A DNA stretch of 64,000 nt from Polyangiaceae bacterium (GCA_025936045.1 JAICUB010000011.1:1-64000); one strand, 5' to 3'; positions 50,622 to 59,862 are shown, counted from the first letter of the stretch. The notes: a model not told the origin generated them from the sequence alone. Made by a program: numbers and translations.

Positions 50622-52888
50622 CGCAGGCGCCGGCCGTCTTCGGAGAGGCGTCACGTCCTTGCTCTTCGTGCGGTAGGCCGGTGGACCCGCTGCGCGCCGA
50701 GCGCGTGGCCTTCGTCCGCGACAGGTTTCGCTACTTCTGTAGCGCGGAGTGCCGCGGCCGTTACACGAGCGACGTGCTCGCGACGCCGCTGCCCGTGCCG
50801 AAAGCGCGCGGGACGACGCCGGTGCCGCCCGCGCCGGTGCCCGAGGCGACGTCGCCCTCGCCCGCGCCAGTGCAAGCGGAGGCGCGCGCCGTGGCGGACG
50901 TCGCGCGGGTGCCGTCGGTGGGGGAAGAGCTCGAGCGCCTGCCGCGAGCGCGCGTGAGCTCGGTGCCGCCGCCCGCCGTTCCCGCCGTTCCCGCCGTTCC
51001 CGCCGCCGTGGTCGACGCACGCGGGGCGGGCGCGAGTGGGCTCCTCTTGATGCTCGCGGGGCTCGGCGGCGTGCTCTCGACGGGACTCGTGCTCGCGGGG
51101 GGCTCGCGCGCCGTGCTCGCGGCGCGCGTCGTTTTGGCGGCCGTCGCGTGCGCGGCGCTCGTGACGGAGCGCGCGACGACGCCGCGCGACCCGTCCGAGC
51201 TGCACGCTGCCGTGCTCTCCGCCGCGCCGATCGCTTCGGCGGGCATCGCCTGGGGCACGCTCGTCGCCGGCGACGCGCGTGCGAGCGACGCCGCGCTCCT
51301 CACGAGCATCATCGTGTGTCTTTCGGCGCTCTCCATCGCGCTACTACGCCGCGCCCGGCGCCCGCTCGAAGCGGCGCGCGAGCGGCTGCTCGGCGTGATG
51401 ACGGGCAGCGGCCGCCGCGTGGTCGAAGACGGTACCGTCGAAGCGGCCGCGGTGGATCTACGACCCGGCGAGGAAATTCTCGTCGAGACGGGCGACGTGA
51501 TTCCGGCGGACGCCACCGTGACGGCGGGCGAAGGCAGCGTCTTCCCCTGGCTCGACGCGAAGGCGGCGCACGACGTGCGCGAGGGCGACACGCTGCTCGC
51601 GGGCGGCCGCGTCGCGAACGGGCGCCTGCGCGCCATCGTCGGCTGGTCCGGCGAGGATCGCGCTTTTTTGCGGCTGACGCACGACCCGCGCCGCCGCGCC
51701 GATCTACTCGCGCCTGTCGCGCGCTTCGGCCACCTCTATGCCGAGCGCGGCTCGCTCCTCGTGACGGGCATCGCCGCGCTCACGGCGTTCGCCGCGGGCC
51801 TCGACGGCGTCGAGATCTTGCTGGTCGCCGTGGCCGTGCAGGCGGCCGCGGCGCACGCGATCACCGCGCAGATCGGCGCGCTCCGGGTCGCGCGCACGGT
51901 GATGGCGGCGCTCCACCGCGGCATCGTGTTTCGCACCGCCGAGGCGCTCGACAAGGCGGGGCACGTGACGCTCGGCGTGTTTTGCGCGCGCGGCACGCTC
52001 TTGCTCGGGGAGCCGGAGGTCGCGAGCCTCGACGCCTTCGGGACGCACGAGCCGCCCGAAGTGCTGGCACTCGTCGCCGGCGCCGAGAGCGGCGAGCACC
52101 ACCCCGTCGCGAGCGCGGTCATGCGCACTGCCCGCACGCGCGGGGTGCGACCGGACGCCGTGCGCAATCCGCGCGTCGAGCCCGGGCTCGGAGTGACGGC
52201 CATCGCCTCGAACGGCCAGCCCCTCGCCGTCGGCACGCGCGCGCTCCTGCTGCACGAGCACGTGAGCGTCGGCATCGCGGAGCGACGCAGTCAGGAGCTC
52301 GAGTCCATGGGCCAAAACGTGCTGCTCGTCGCGCTCGCGGGGCGGCTCGTCGGGCTCGTGGGCTTGCAGGACGGCATGCGGCCCGGGGCGCGCGCGGCGG
52401 TGCAGCAGCTGCTCGACGCAGGGCTCGAGCCCGCGCTCCTTTCCGGCGACGCTCGCGAAACGTGCGAAGCGCTCGGACGCGCCCTCGCCATCGATCACCT
52501 GCGCCCCGAAGTATCCCCGGCCGATCGCGGGGATGAAATCCGGCGCCTCGTCGGCGGCGGCGCAACGGTGGCCGTCATCGGCCAGAGCCCGACGGACGAT
52601 GCCGCGCTCGCCGCCGCGGACGTCGCCGTCGCGCTGCGCTCGGCCGGTTCCACCTCGGCGGATTGGGGCATTCAGCTCGCGACGGACGACGTGCGTGACG
52701 CCGCGTTCGCGCTCCACGCCGCGCGCGATTGTTTGCGTTGGGCGCGCGTCGATCTGGCGCTCGCGGGGCTGCCGGCGTTCGCGCTCGCCGCGCTCGCCGC
52801 CCTCGGCATGTTGCCGGCGATCTGGGTGCCGCTGCTCGGCGCCGTCGGACCCCTGCTCGCGCTCGGACGTTCGGGTTCGGCGACGTAG
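50618..52888 (+). CDS. Degenerate P1B-type ATPase with TRASH-like zinc finger
   Basis: Protein of 756 residues with the overall layout of heavy-metal P-type ATPases: N-terminal metal-like finger, A domain, central membrane helices, P/N domain, C-terminal helices. The finger holds C15-x2-C18 and C41-x3-C45 in a TRASH/YHS pattern. The usual catalytic motifs are altered: where DKTGT is expected, the line VFxARGTLLLGEPEV reads C456-A-R-G-T460; the CPC pair of the transport helix is absent (HAITAQIG at 413-420); TGES is not recognisable; GDGxND is GQSPTDD. The HP pair (495-496) is kept. So ATP hydrolysis seems lost. Coupled to argD by ATGA and followed by a Fur-family gene. Confidence 0.78.
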   Translation: MTQAPAVFGEASRPCSSCGRPVDPLRAERVAFVRDRFRYFCSAECRGRYTSDVLATPLPVPKARGTTPVPPAPVPEATSPSPAPVQAEARAVADVARVPSVGEELERLPRARVSSVPPPAVPAVPAVPAAVVDARGAGASGLLLMLAGLGGVLSTGLVLAGGSRAVLAARVVLAAVACAALVTERATTPRDPSELHAAVLSAAPIASAGIAWGTLVAGDARASDAALLTSIIVCLSALSIALLRRARRPLEAARERLLGVMTGSGRRVVEDGTVEAAAVDLRPGEEILVETGDVIPADATVTAGEGSVFPWLDAKAAHDVREGDTLLAGGRVANGRLRAIVGWSGEDRAFLRLTHDPRRRADLLAPVARFGHLYAERGSLLVTGIAALTAFAAGLDGVEILLVAVAVQAAAAHAITAQIGALRVARTVMAALHRGIVFRTAEALDKAGHVTLGVFCARGTLLLGEPEVASLDAFGTHEPPEVLALVAGAESGEHHPVASAVMRTARTRGVRPDAVRNPRVEPGLGVTAIASNGQPLAVGTRALLLHEHVSVGIAERRSQELESMGQNVLLVALAGRLVGLVGLQDGMRPGARAAVQQLLDAGLEPALLSGDARETCEALGRALAIDHLRPEVSPADRGDEIRRLVGGGATVAVIGQSPTDDAALAAADVAVALRSAGSTSADWGIQLATDDVRDAAFALHAARDCLRWARVDLALAGLPAFALAALAALGMLPAIWVPLLGAVGPLLALGRSGSAT

Positions 52889-52954
52889 AGCGGAGAAAAA
52901 CCGCGGTCACCCGCGCGCGGCCGTCCGGGCTTGACTGATCGCGGTTCGGGGAGG

Positions 52955-53467
52955 ATGAAACCAAGAGTGAAGAGCGGTGTTCCGAGAGCGGCGAGCGGTA
53001 AGGCTCCCCACGCGCCCGATCTGGATCGGCTGCGGACGGACCTGAACGCGTTCATGTTGCGACGCGGTCTGCGCTCCACGGAACAGCGCCGGCTCATCAT
53101 CGACACGCTGTTCACGGCGCGCGAGCACGTCACGATCGACCGCCTGCTCGAGCAGGTGCGGGCGACGGACCCGGGCGTCGGCTACGCCACCGTGTACCGC
53201 ACGCTGAAGCTCCTCACGGAAAGCGGCGTCGCACAAGAGCACCATTTCGGCGACGGCCACACCCGCTACGAGCTTGCGGATTCGGAAGCGCACCACGACC
53301 ACCTGATTTGCGTCGAGTGCAACAGCATCACCGAATTCGAGGAACCAGCCGTGGAGGCGCTGCAGGAGCGTATCGCCAGCCGGCACGGCTTCGAAATCCG
53401 CGCCCACAAGCACGAGCTTTACGGGGTCTGCGCGGAGTGCCAGCGCAAGCGCCCGAAGCGGAAGTAA
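52955..53467 (+). CDS. Fur-family transcriptional regulator
   Basis: Metal- or peroxide-sensing repressor of 170 residues. DNA-binding wing: LRSTEQRRLIIDTLFTAREHVTIDRLLEQV...VGYATVYRTLKLLTESGV. Metal-site region: HHDHLICVECNSITEF and AECQRKRPKRK, with the zinc cysteine pairs C-V-E-C and C-A-E-C. The ATG at 52955 directly follows GGGGAGG; a GTG at 52967 is a better spaced alternative. Which metal (iron, zinc or manganese) is unclear. Its location after a degenerate metal-ATPase gene hints at a metal-related locus. Confidence 0.9.
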   Translation: MKPRVKSGVPRAASGKAPHAPDLDRLRTDLNAFMLRRGLRSTEQRRLIIDTLFTAREHVTIDRLLEQVRATDPGVGYATVYRTLKLLTESGVAQEHHFGDGHTRYELADSEAHHDHLICVECNSITEFEEPAVEALQERIASRHGFEIRAHKHELYGVCAECQRKRPKRK

Positions 53468-53523
53468 GACGATTTCCAAGCCGGCCGTCCGGGGGTAGAA
53501 TGGGGGCCCTCTGGAGGTTGCCC

Positions 53524-54312
53524 TTGAAGATCTTCGACTTAGCTGCTTTTGGCGTCGTCGTGCTCGTGAGCGCGGGGGTCGCGGTCACAGGCTGCGGTTC
53601 CTCGGACAGCAACAGCGGCTCCGACGCCGGGACCGGCGGCACGAGCTCGGGCGGCAAAGGCGGCACCTCTGGCACGGGGGGTAAGGGCGGCTCGGGTACG
53701 GGCGGCGCCGGAACGGGAGGCACGGGCACCGGTGGCTCGACGACCGGCGGCACGACCAGCAGCGGTGGCTCCGGTGGCGCGAACAGCACCGGCGGCAAAG
53801 GCGGCTCCGGCACCGGCGGTTCGACGGGCGGCAAGGGCGGCACCGGCGGGACCACGACGAACGAGGCGGGCATGTCCGGCGCCGGCGGCAGCGTCGCGCA
53901 CGACTGCGGAGACCTCACGACTTGTTGCGCCGGCCTCACGGGCACGGCGCAAACGACCTGCGCGCAGGTCGCTGCGCAGAACAACGACGCCGCCTGTAAC
54001 GGCGCGTACACCCTCTATTGCGACACGACGGCCGTCGCTCACACCTGCACCGAGCTGACGCCTTGCTGCGACGGCCTGTCCGGCGGCGATCAAACGACGT
54101 GCTCTCAGATCGTCGCGGCCGGAACCGACAGCCTCTGCAACTCCGTCTACGACCTCTATTGTAACCCGAGCGGCACCGGTGGACCCACCTGTGCCGACCT
54201 CCAAACCTGCTGCGACACACTGAGCGGCCAGACTCAAATGCTCTGCACCGAGGCCGTCGGCGCGGGCAGCGACGCGATCTGCGGCGCGTTCTACGACAAC
54301 TTCTGCATATAG
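53524..54312 (+). CDS. Lipoprotein with three Cys-rich tandem repeats
   Basis: Lipoprotein of 262 residues. I prefer the TTG at 53524, six bases after GGAGG (53513-53517); it gives a good signal peptide (MKIFDLAAFGVVVLVS) with lipobox V-A-V-T-G-C. An ATG at 53500 is possible. A long Gly/Thr/Ser/Lys linker (about 25-115) follows. Then three tandem units of about 42 residues each share the spacing C-x4-5-CC-x9-10-C-x10-C-x6-C: for example C-G-D-L-T-T-C-C-A-G-L. Six cysteines per unit point to three disulfides each. Surface-exposed, unknown role. Confidence 0.78.
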   Translation: MKIFDLAAFGVVVLVSAGVAVTGCGSSDSNSGSDAGTGGTSSGGKGGTSGTGGKGGSGTGGAGTGGTGTGGSTTGGTTSSGGSGGANSTGGKGGSGTGGSTGGKGGTGGTTTNEAGMSGAGGSVAHDCGDLTTCCAGLTGTAQTTCAQVAAQNNDAACNGAYTLYCDTTAVAHTCTELTPCCDGLSGGDQTTCSQIVAAGTDSLCNSVYDLYCNPSGTGGPTCADLQTCCDTLSGQTQMLCTEAVGAGSDAICGAFYDNFCI

Positions 54313-54331
54313 CCCGGCGCGCGGGCAGCGG

Positions 54332-54949
54332 TCACTCGACCGTGCGCGCGTCCGAAACCACGAGGTCACACGCCACGTCGTGAGGCATCACCGGCAACTC
54401 GGCGAGCAGCTGAAAGTCGTACACCACGATCACGGCCCGGGCGGGCGGACGAAAATCGGGCAAGAGCGAGTCATAAAAGCCGATGCCGAAGCCGAGCCGA
54501 TGGCCCGACAGCGCGGCAGCAAGCGCCGGCACCACGACGAGATCGACTTCGCCTCGCGCGGCCGCGGCCGCCGCGGGCGGCGGCTCGAGGAAGCGATGCG
54601 CGCGCACGGCGAGCTCCTCCGGCGCCGACGTGAGCCGGAGCTCGCTGAAGAGCGCTCCCGACGAAGACTCGGCAAACCCCGGGTAGTAGACGCGCTTCTG
54701 CGCGGCGCGAGCGAGCGCGTCGAGCGGGCGCACGTCGACTTCTTTCTGCTCGAGCAGGGGCCAAAACAACGCGATTCCGCGCGCGGCCGTGAATTCGGGC
54801 AAATTAGCCACACGCTCCACGATGCGAGCGCTTCGCTCGGCGAGTGGGGTGTCCGGATGAGCCGAACGCAGCGCCTTCATGCGCGTGCGGAGCTGCTGTT
54901 TCGCGCGCGTGGCGAGCTCACCGAAGAGTTTGGGATCGACCGGAGTCAC
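54332..54949 (-). CDS. 5-formyltetrahydrofolate cyclo-ligase
   Basis: Converts 5-formyl-THF to 5,10-methenyl-THF with ATP in the one-carbon pool. It has 205 residues from GTG 54949. Signatures: helices LATRAKQQLRTRMKALR at the N-terminus, ALFWPLLEQKEVDVRPL, DLVVVPALAAALSGHRLGFGIGFYDSLL (the GxGxGxYD-like ATP/folate site) and VVSDARTVE at the end. Faces the Cys-rich-repeat gene with a 19-base gap. A TTG three bases upstream is an alternative start. Confidence 0.9.
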   Translation of the reverse strand: MTPVDPKLFGELATRAKQQLRTRMKALRSAHPDTPLAERSARIVERVANLPEFTAARGIALFWPLLEQKEVDVRPLDALARAAQKRVYYPGFAESSSGALFSELRLTSAPEELAVRAHRFLEPPPAAAAAARGEVDLVVVPALAAALSGHRLGFGIGFYDSLLPDFRPPARAVIVVYDFQLLAELPVMPHDVACDLVVSDARTVE

Positions 54950-54975
54950 CAAGGGGGCATGGTAGCGTTTTCGTG

Positions 54976-57030
54976 ATGCCCGTGCTCGCGATCGTGCCCG
55001 CCTACCAGGCCGAGCGCACCGTCGCGGCCGTAGTCCGGGGACTCCTGCGCGAGCTCGGCGAAGGGGCGCTCGTCATCGTCGTGGACGACGGCTCGACGGA
55101 TCGCACGGCCGAGGAGGCGAAGGCGGCGGGGGCGGTCGTCGTCGAACACGCGGGCAATCGCGGCAAGGGCGCCGCGCTACGGAGCGGCTTCGAGCGGGCG
55201 CTCGAGCTCGGCGCGGATGCCGCGGTGACGGTGGATGCCGACGGGCAGCATCCGCCGGAAGAGGCCGCGCGCGTCGCCCACGATCCCGCGCCCCGCAGCG
55301 CGCTCGTGCTCGGCGTGCGCGACCTCGCGCGTGACGGCGCACCGAAGGCGAATCGCTTCTCGAACGCGTTCTCGAATCGCTTTCTGTCGTGGTTCGGCGG
55401 GCGAAAGCTCGCGGACACGCAGTGCGGCCTGCGCCGCTATCCGTTGCCCGAGGTTCTGTCGCTCGGCGCCCGCTCGCCCGGCTACGCGTTCGAGGCCGAA
55501 ACGGTGCTGCGCGCGGCGCGCCGCGGCTGGGAGCTCGTCGAAGTACCGGTGCGCGTGATTTACCCGCCGGCCGCGGAGCGCGTGTCGCACTTTCACGCCG
55601 CGCGCGACCCGGCGCGCATCGTGTATCGCGTGCTCGAGTCGACGCTCTCGGTGCCGCGGGCCGGTTTCCGGCGCCGCTTCGTGCTGGCGCTCGCCGCGGC
55701 GTGTTTCGGTGTCGTGCTCGCGCACCTCGCCATCGGCGTTGCGGCGCGCCCGAGTCGGGTCGAGCTCGGCACCGCGCCCGCGCTGCCCATCGTCGTCACG
55801 CCGGGGTTGCGCAAGCTCGGCCGTTCCTACGTGCTCGAGCGTGACGGTGTGACCGAGGTCGGCCTCTACGGCGACCCGGTGAACATCGGCACGGCACACG
55901 CGCGACTCCTGCGTGACGCCATGATCGAAAACGAAGGCGCGCTGTGGCGCCGCTTCGAGGTTGCGGTTCCGAGCGCCGTGGCCCGCGCGCTGCTCGTCGA
56001 CCTCGCCAAGTTACGCTACCGCGACATCGATCGCGGCATCGCCGCGGATCGGCGGCGCGAGATCGCGGCGGGCGCGCTCGCGTTCGCGCCGGATCCTTAT
56101 GCCGGCGTCATGCCGACCTATCAGCGCTTTCTCTACCTGAATGCGCTCTACGACATATCGCTCTCGTTCGAGCATTCCCCGCTCGTCGGCTGCACGACGG
56201 TCGCCTTTCACGGTACGGCCAAGCCGGACGGCGGGGTGCTTCTCGCGCGCGCCTTCGACATGGAGGTCGATCCGGTGTTCGATCGGCGAAAAGCAGTCTT
56301 TTTGGTGCACGAGGACGGGAAGATCCCGTTCGCTTCCGTCGCGTGGCCCGGCCTCGTCGGCGTGGTGAGCGGAATGAACCGCGAGGGGCTCGCCGTGGTG
56401 GTGCACGGCGCACGGGCGGGCGAAACGAGAAGCGTGGGCGAACCGGTCGTGCACGGGCTAAGGCGCGTGCTGTCCGAAGGCCGCACCGTCGCCGACGCCG
56501 TCCGCCTCCTCGGCGAACACGAGCCGCTCGTGAGCCATATCGTGATCGCCGCGGACGCCGAGGGTAACGTGGCCGCGATCGAGCGAGTGCCCGGCGCGCG
56601 CCCGAACGCCCGTTGGCTGCCCGAGCGCGCGGCGGTCACGAACCATCTCGAAGGCCCCTTCCGTGACGACCCCAAGAATCGGCGCGTGATGCGCGAAAGC
56701 ACGACGCTCGCTCGCCGAGCCCGCGCCGACGAGCTCGTCGGCCGCGCGCCGGCGCCGGTCGACGCGCGCGCGGCCGTCTCCATCCTGCGCGATCACCGCG
56801 CCGCGGGTGGCGCGCCGTTACCGCTCGGCGACCGCCGCGCCATCGACGCGCTCATCGCGACGCACGGCGTCGTGTTCGACACCCGGACCAAGACGTTGTG
56901 GGTGAGCGAGGCGCCGCATCTGTCGGGGAAGTTCGTGGCCTTCGACCTCGAGCGTATGCTCGCGGACGACTACCGGCCTCGGCGAGCGGCGCTGCCGTTC
57001 TTGCCCGCGGCGTCCCTCGCGACCGAGTAG
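54976..57030 (+). CDS. GT2 glycosyltransferase fused to C45-type Ntn acyltransferase
   Basis: Protein of 684 residues with an unusual fusion. Residues 1-215 form a family 2 glycosyltransferase like dolichol- or polyprenyl-phosphate mannosyltransferases: VIVVDDGSTDRTAEEA (33-48), TVDADGQHP (85-93), ADTQCGLRRYP (146-155). A membrane segment (about 234-258) follows. Residues about 270-684 look like a C45/AAT (acyl-CoA:6-aminopenicillanate acyltransferase) Ntn hydrolase: V-G-C406 is the expected self-cleavage site and N-terminal nucleophile, followed by FHGTAKPDGGVLLARAFDMEVDPV. If cleaved, the chain would give two mature parts. The gene sits alone between a folate gene and PrsW. Product class unknown. 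Confidence 0.8.
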   Translation: MPVLAIVPAYQAERTVAAVVRGLLRELGEGALVIVVDDGSTDRTAEEAKAAGAVVVEHAGNRGKGAALRSGFERALELGADAAVTVDADGQHPPEEAARVAHDPAPRSALVLGVRDLARDGAPKANRFSNAFSNRFLSWFGGRKLADTQCGLRRYPLPEVLSLGARSPGYAFEAETVLRAARRGWELVEVPVRVIYPPAAERVSHFHAARDPARIVYRVLESTLSVPRAGFRRRFVLALAAACFGVVLAHLAIGVAARPSRVELGTAPALPIVVTPGLRKLGRSYVLERDGVTEVGLYGDPVNIGTAHARLLRDAMIENEGALWRRFEVAVPSAVARALLVDLAKLRYRDIDRGIAADRRREIAAGALAFAPDPYAGVMPTYQRFLYLNALYDISLSFEHSPLVGCTTVAFHGTAKPDGGVLLARAFDMEVDPVFDRRKAVFLVHEDGKIPFASVAWPGLVGVVSGMNREGLAVVVHGARAGETRSVGEPVVHGLRRVLSEGRTVADAVRLLGEHEPLVSHIVIAADAEGNVAAIERVPGARPNARWLPERAAVTNHLEGPFRDDPKNRRVMRESTTLARRARADELVGRAPAPVDARAAVSILRDHRAAGGAPLPLGDRRAIDALIATHGVVFDTRTKTLWVSEAPHLSGKFVAFDLERMLADDYRPRRAALPFLPAASLATE

Positions 57031-57051
57031 CTCGAGCGCGCGCGAGCAGCC

Positions 57052-58155
57052 TCAGCGTTCGACGCCGATCCACGCGCCGCCACACGCTAGACCGAGCGCG
57101 ATCGGCGCCACGGCGAGCGCGAAGAGCACGCCGATGGGGGCCGCGAGCCAGAGCATCACCACGAGCAAGCCCACCGTGAGCACGGCCGCTGCGGCGGGTT
57201 CGAGCAAGCCGTGCGCCGAGCTCGCTCGCGCGACGAGGTAGCCCGAGATCGGAAACGCGGCGAGCACCGCCGCGCCCAGCAGAATGAGCGGCCCGGACGA
57301 GCGCACGTCGGCTTCGTCCGCGAGCGCGAAGTCGATGTCGAAGCGGTTGCCGAGCACGACGGCGGCAGCGACGAACGCGACGATGAGCCCGAGCGTCACC
57401 AGCGCGCCGGCGATGATCCAGCGCAACATGACGGGGCGCTCCGGGTGCGCGAGGCGCGCGCGCACCGCCGCGATCGAGGGCGGCTCGATCAGCGCGAGCG
57501 GAGCCGCCTTCAAGGGCTCTTCGCCGCGCAGCGCCATCACGGTGACGCCCGCCATGAAGAGCAACATCGGAATGACGGCGACGAGCAGGCCCGGACCGCG
57601 ACCCCACACGATGTGGTCGTACAAGCCGTGGAGCAGCATGGAGACCAGCCACGCGACGCGAAACCAGCGATCGTGACGGCGCGCGGCGCCGAGCGCGTAA
57701 CCCCAGACGCCTGCGAAAAACAGGTGGGCCGGCACCGACAGGAGCAAGCGCAAGAGGCCGATGCCGTCCGTCGTCGCGATCGGGGTGAGCGCCGTTTCGA
57801 CCGCGCAGAACCCCGCCGCGGCCGCCGCCGCGTACACGAGGCCGATGCGACCGCTCCCGATGCGGCGGCGCCGGTAGAGCGGCCACACGACGAGTACCTT
57901 GAGGCTCTCCTCGAGCGGCGCGGCGAGCAGGAACGTCGCGAGCAAGGCGCCGCTCGCTCCCGCCGTCCGCACCTCGAACGAAAGGTCCGTCCAGCCGAGG
58001 ACGACCCGTTCCGCGTACACCGAGCCCGCCCCCGCGAGCGCGCCGAACAGGGCCACCCAACCCGCGAGTCGTCGTGACAAGCGCTCTCGGCGCCGCACGC
58101 GCTGGAACAGCAGCAGCGCGAGGACGAGCGGCAGCGCGGCGAGAGCGAACCGCAT
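57052..58155 (-). CDS. PrsW-family intramembrane protease
   Basis: Multipass membrane protein of 367 residues with the catalytic features of PrsW/CPBP-like intramembrane proteases: E82-E83-S-L-K (EExxK), F116-C-A-V-E120 (FxxxE), H144 (HLFFAGVWGYALG) and H176-G-L-Y-D180. Such proteases often release anti-sigma factors by site-1 cleavage or process peptide precursors. The mature C-terminal half (about 200-367) adds several more helices of unclear role. It faces the GT2-C45 gene at 21 bases distance. Which substrate it cuts is not visible. Confidence 0.82.
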   Translation of the reverse strand: MRFALAALPLVLALLLFQRVRRRERLSRRLAGWVALFGALAGAGSVYAERVVLGWTDLSFEVRTAGASGALLATFLLAAPLEESLKVLVVWPLYRRRRIGSGRIGLVYAAAAAAGFCAVETALTPIATTDGIGLLRLLLSVPAHLFFAGVWGYALGAARRHDRWFRVAWLVSMLLHGLYDHIVWGRGPGLLVAVIPMLLFMAGVTVMALRGEEPLKAAPLALIEPPSIAAVRARLAHPERPVMLRWIIAGALVTLGLIVAFVAAAVVLGNRFDIDFALADEADVRSSGPLILLGAAVLAAFPISGYLVARASSAHGLLEPAAAAVLTVGLLVVMLWLAAPIGVLFALAVAPIALGLACGGAWIGVER

Positions 58156-58156
58156 A

Positions 58157-58936
58157 TCAGAAGTGCAGGCCCGCGACGGCCGTGGCGGAGAGGGCGCCGC
58201 CGATACTGCTGCCCGAGCTACAATAGTTCACTGCCGGCCCGGTCGGGCAGAGGCCCTTCGGGGTGGGGATCCCTAGACTGGAACGGTGCAGAAACAGGAG
58301 GTCAGCGCTCGCGTTGACGCCGACGGAGAACATCGGCGCGAGGTAGTAGTCGACTCCCCCGCCGAGCCGCGCGTCGAAGCCTTTTACCGATGCGTCCAGG
58401 TTATGGCGGAAGTTACCGAGCGCGACGTAACTCGCGTCGAGCGTCGCGTAGGGCTCGAGATTGCCGAACGGCGCGTGAACACCACCCTCGAGCCCGAGCG
58501 ACCAACTGCTGTAGTCGGGCATGAGCGCGTACCGAAAGCGCGCGCCCAGCGTCACGAACACGAGCCGCAGCCCCGCGCCCGCTCCGGTAACGAATCCCGT
58601 CTCGTTCGTCTTCACGTCGAGCGGGTCGAGCAGGTTCTTCTGATGAAACGTGTTCAAGCCGACGTGAATCACGCCGGCCTCCGCGTTCAACCAGACGAAC
58701 TCGAGCCCGCGACCCGAGTCTTCGGCGTCGGCTCGGTTCAGTTGGGCTTCGGTCGCCGCGGACGTGGGCGCGCCGGGCTCCGCGTTCGGAGCGGGCTGGG
58801 CGTCCGGCGCGGGAGCGGTTTGGATGGCGGGCGGAGGCGCGAGGCCGCCGGCGGAGAGCGTCGATTGCGCGAGCGCGTGACCGGACCAGGACACCGCGAA
58901 GAACCACGACACCAAGGCAGCGGACGCGACGCGCAT
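58157..58936 (-). CDS. Secreted beta-barrel-like protein
   Basis: Protein of 259 residues. Signal peptide (VSWFFAVSWSGHALA) is followed by a Pro/Ala/Gln-rich linker (about 25-65) and a barrel-like region of amphipathic strands: LEFVWLNAEAGVIHVGLNT, GLRLVFVTLGARFRYAL, SWSLGLEGGVHAPFG, GGGVDYYLAPMFSVGVNASADLLF, ending in ATAVAGLHF. Looks like an outer-membrane protein of about 12 strands or fewer. Its last base is one before the stop of PrsW's promoter region. Function unknown. Confidence 0.72.
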   Translation of the reverse strand: MRVASAALVSWFFAVSWSGHALAQSTLSAGGLAPPPAIQTAPAPDAQPAPNAEPGAPTSAATEAQLNRADAEDSGRGLEFVWLNAEAGVIHVGLNTFHQKNLLDPLDVKTNETGFVTGAGAGLRLVFVTLGARFRYALMPDYSSWSLGLEGGVHAPFGNLEPYATLDASYVALGNFRHNLDASVKGFDARLGGGVDYYLAPMFSVGVNASADLLFLHRSSLGIPTPKGLCPTGPAVNYCSSGSSIGGALSATAVAGLHF

Positions 58937-58989
58937 GGCCGAGACTTTAGTGCACCACGTGCAGCGCCGCGAATTTTGCCCAGCCGGCG

Positions 58990-59862
58990 TCAGCTGCGGA
59001 CGCGCACCCGCTCGAGGACGCTCGGATCGCCGAGCTCTGCCGCCAGGGCCTCGAGCAGGGGGCGATCGGCGCCCCGGAGCAGGAGATCGTCCGTCGTCTC
59101 GGGGAGCGGCACGTCGAAGCGCAGCGTGGCGAGCTCGCGGTAAAGGAGCGCCGCGTCCAGGTGCTCGCGAAGCGACTGAGCGAGTGCGTCCGCGCCGCGC
59201 ACGTTCATGCCCCACGCCGCCGGATCGAGCGGGATGCGCGTGAGGTCGCCGAAGCGCGCGAGGAGCGCGGCCGCCGATTTGGCACCCCAGCGCGGGACGC
59301 CGGGAATGCCGTCGGCGGTGTCGCCCACGAGCGCGAGGTAATCCGGAATGGCGGCGGGCGGCACGCCGAACTTCGCCTTCACGCCCTCGTCGTCGAGCAC
59401 GAGCTTGCGATGGCGATCGAGGCCGACGATGCGCGTACCGCGGACGCACTGCGCGAGATCTTTGTCGGGCGTCACGATGTTCACGCGCTCGACGCGCTCG
59501 TCGTTCGCGGCGCGTAGCGCGAAGGTCGCGAGCGCGTCGTCCGCCTCGAACTCGATCATCGACCAGGTGACGACCCCGAGGGCGCGCGTCACGCGCTCGG
59601 CCAGCGGGAATTGCGCAAACAGATGCGGGTCGATCCCGTCGCCGGTTTTGTAGCCGTCGAAAAGACGATTCCTAAAAGACTCGATGACGGTGTCGAACGC
59701 GACGGCCGCGTGGGTGACGCCCGCCGCCTGAAACCAGCCCGCCAGGCTTCTGAAGAGCACCCGGGCCGCACCTACCTCGGCGCCATCCGGCCCGCGCGAG
59801 CTCGGAGCGGCGTAAAAGGCGCGGAAAAGCTCGTAGGTTCCGTCGAGCAGGTGGATCTGCAT
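58990..59862 (-). CDS. 5'-3' exonuclease (DNA polymerase I-like flap nuclease domain)
   Basis: Nuclease of 290 residues of the FEN/ExoIX type, acting on 5' ends or flaps in repair and primer removal. Catalytic acidic clusters: LLDGTYELFRAF (D7), EFEADDALATFALRAA, NIVTPDKDLAQ, and VGDTADGIPGVPRWG with the helix-hairpin-helix DNA grip. It is a stand-alone domain without the polymerase. The ATG at 59862 is preceded by a weak ribosome site. The neighbour is the divergent lipoprotein gene. Confidence 0.9.
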   Translation of the reverse strand: MQIHLLDGTYELFRAFYAAPSSRGPDGAEVGAARVLFRSLAGWFQAAGVTHAAVAFDTVIESFRNRLFDGYKTGDGIDPHLFAQFPLAERVTRALGVVTWSMIEFEADDALATFALRAANDERVERVNIVTPDKDLAQCVRGTRIVGLDRHRKLVLDDEGVKAKFGVPPAAIPDYLALVGDTADGIPGVPRWGAKSAAALLARFGDLTRIPLDPAAWGMNVRGADALAQSLREHLDAALLYRELATLRFDVPLPETTDDLLLRGADRPLLEALAAELGDPSVLERVRVRS

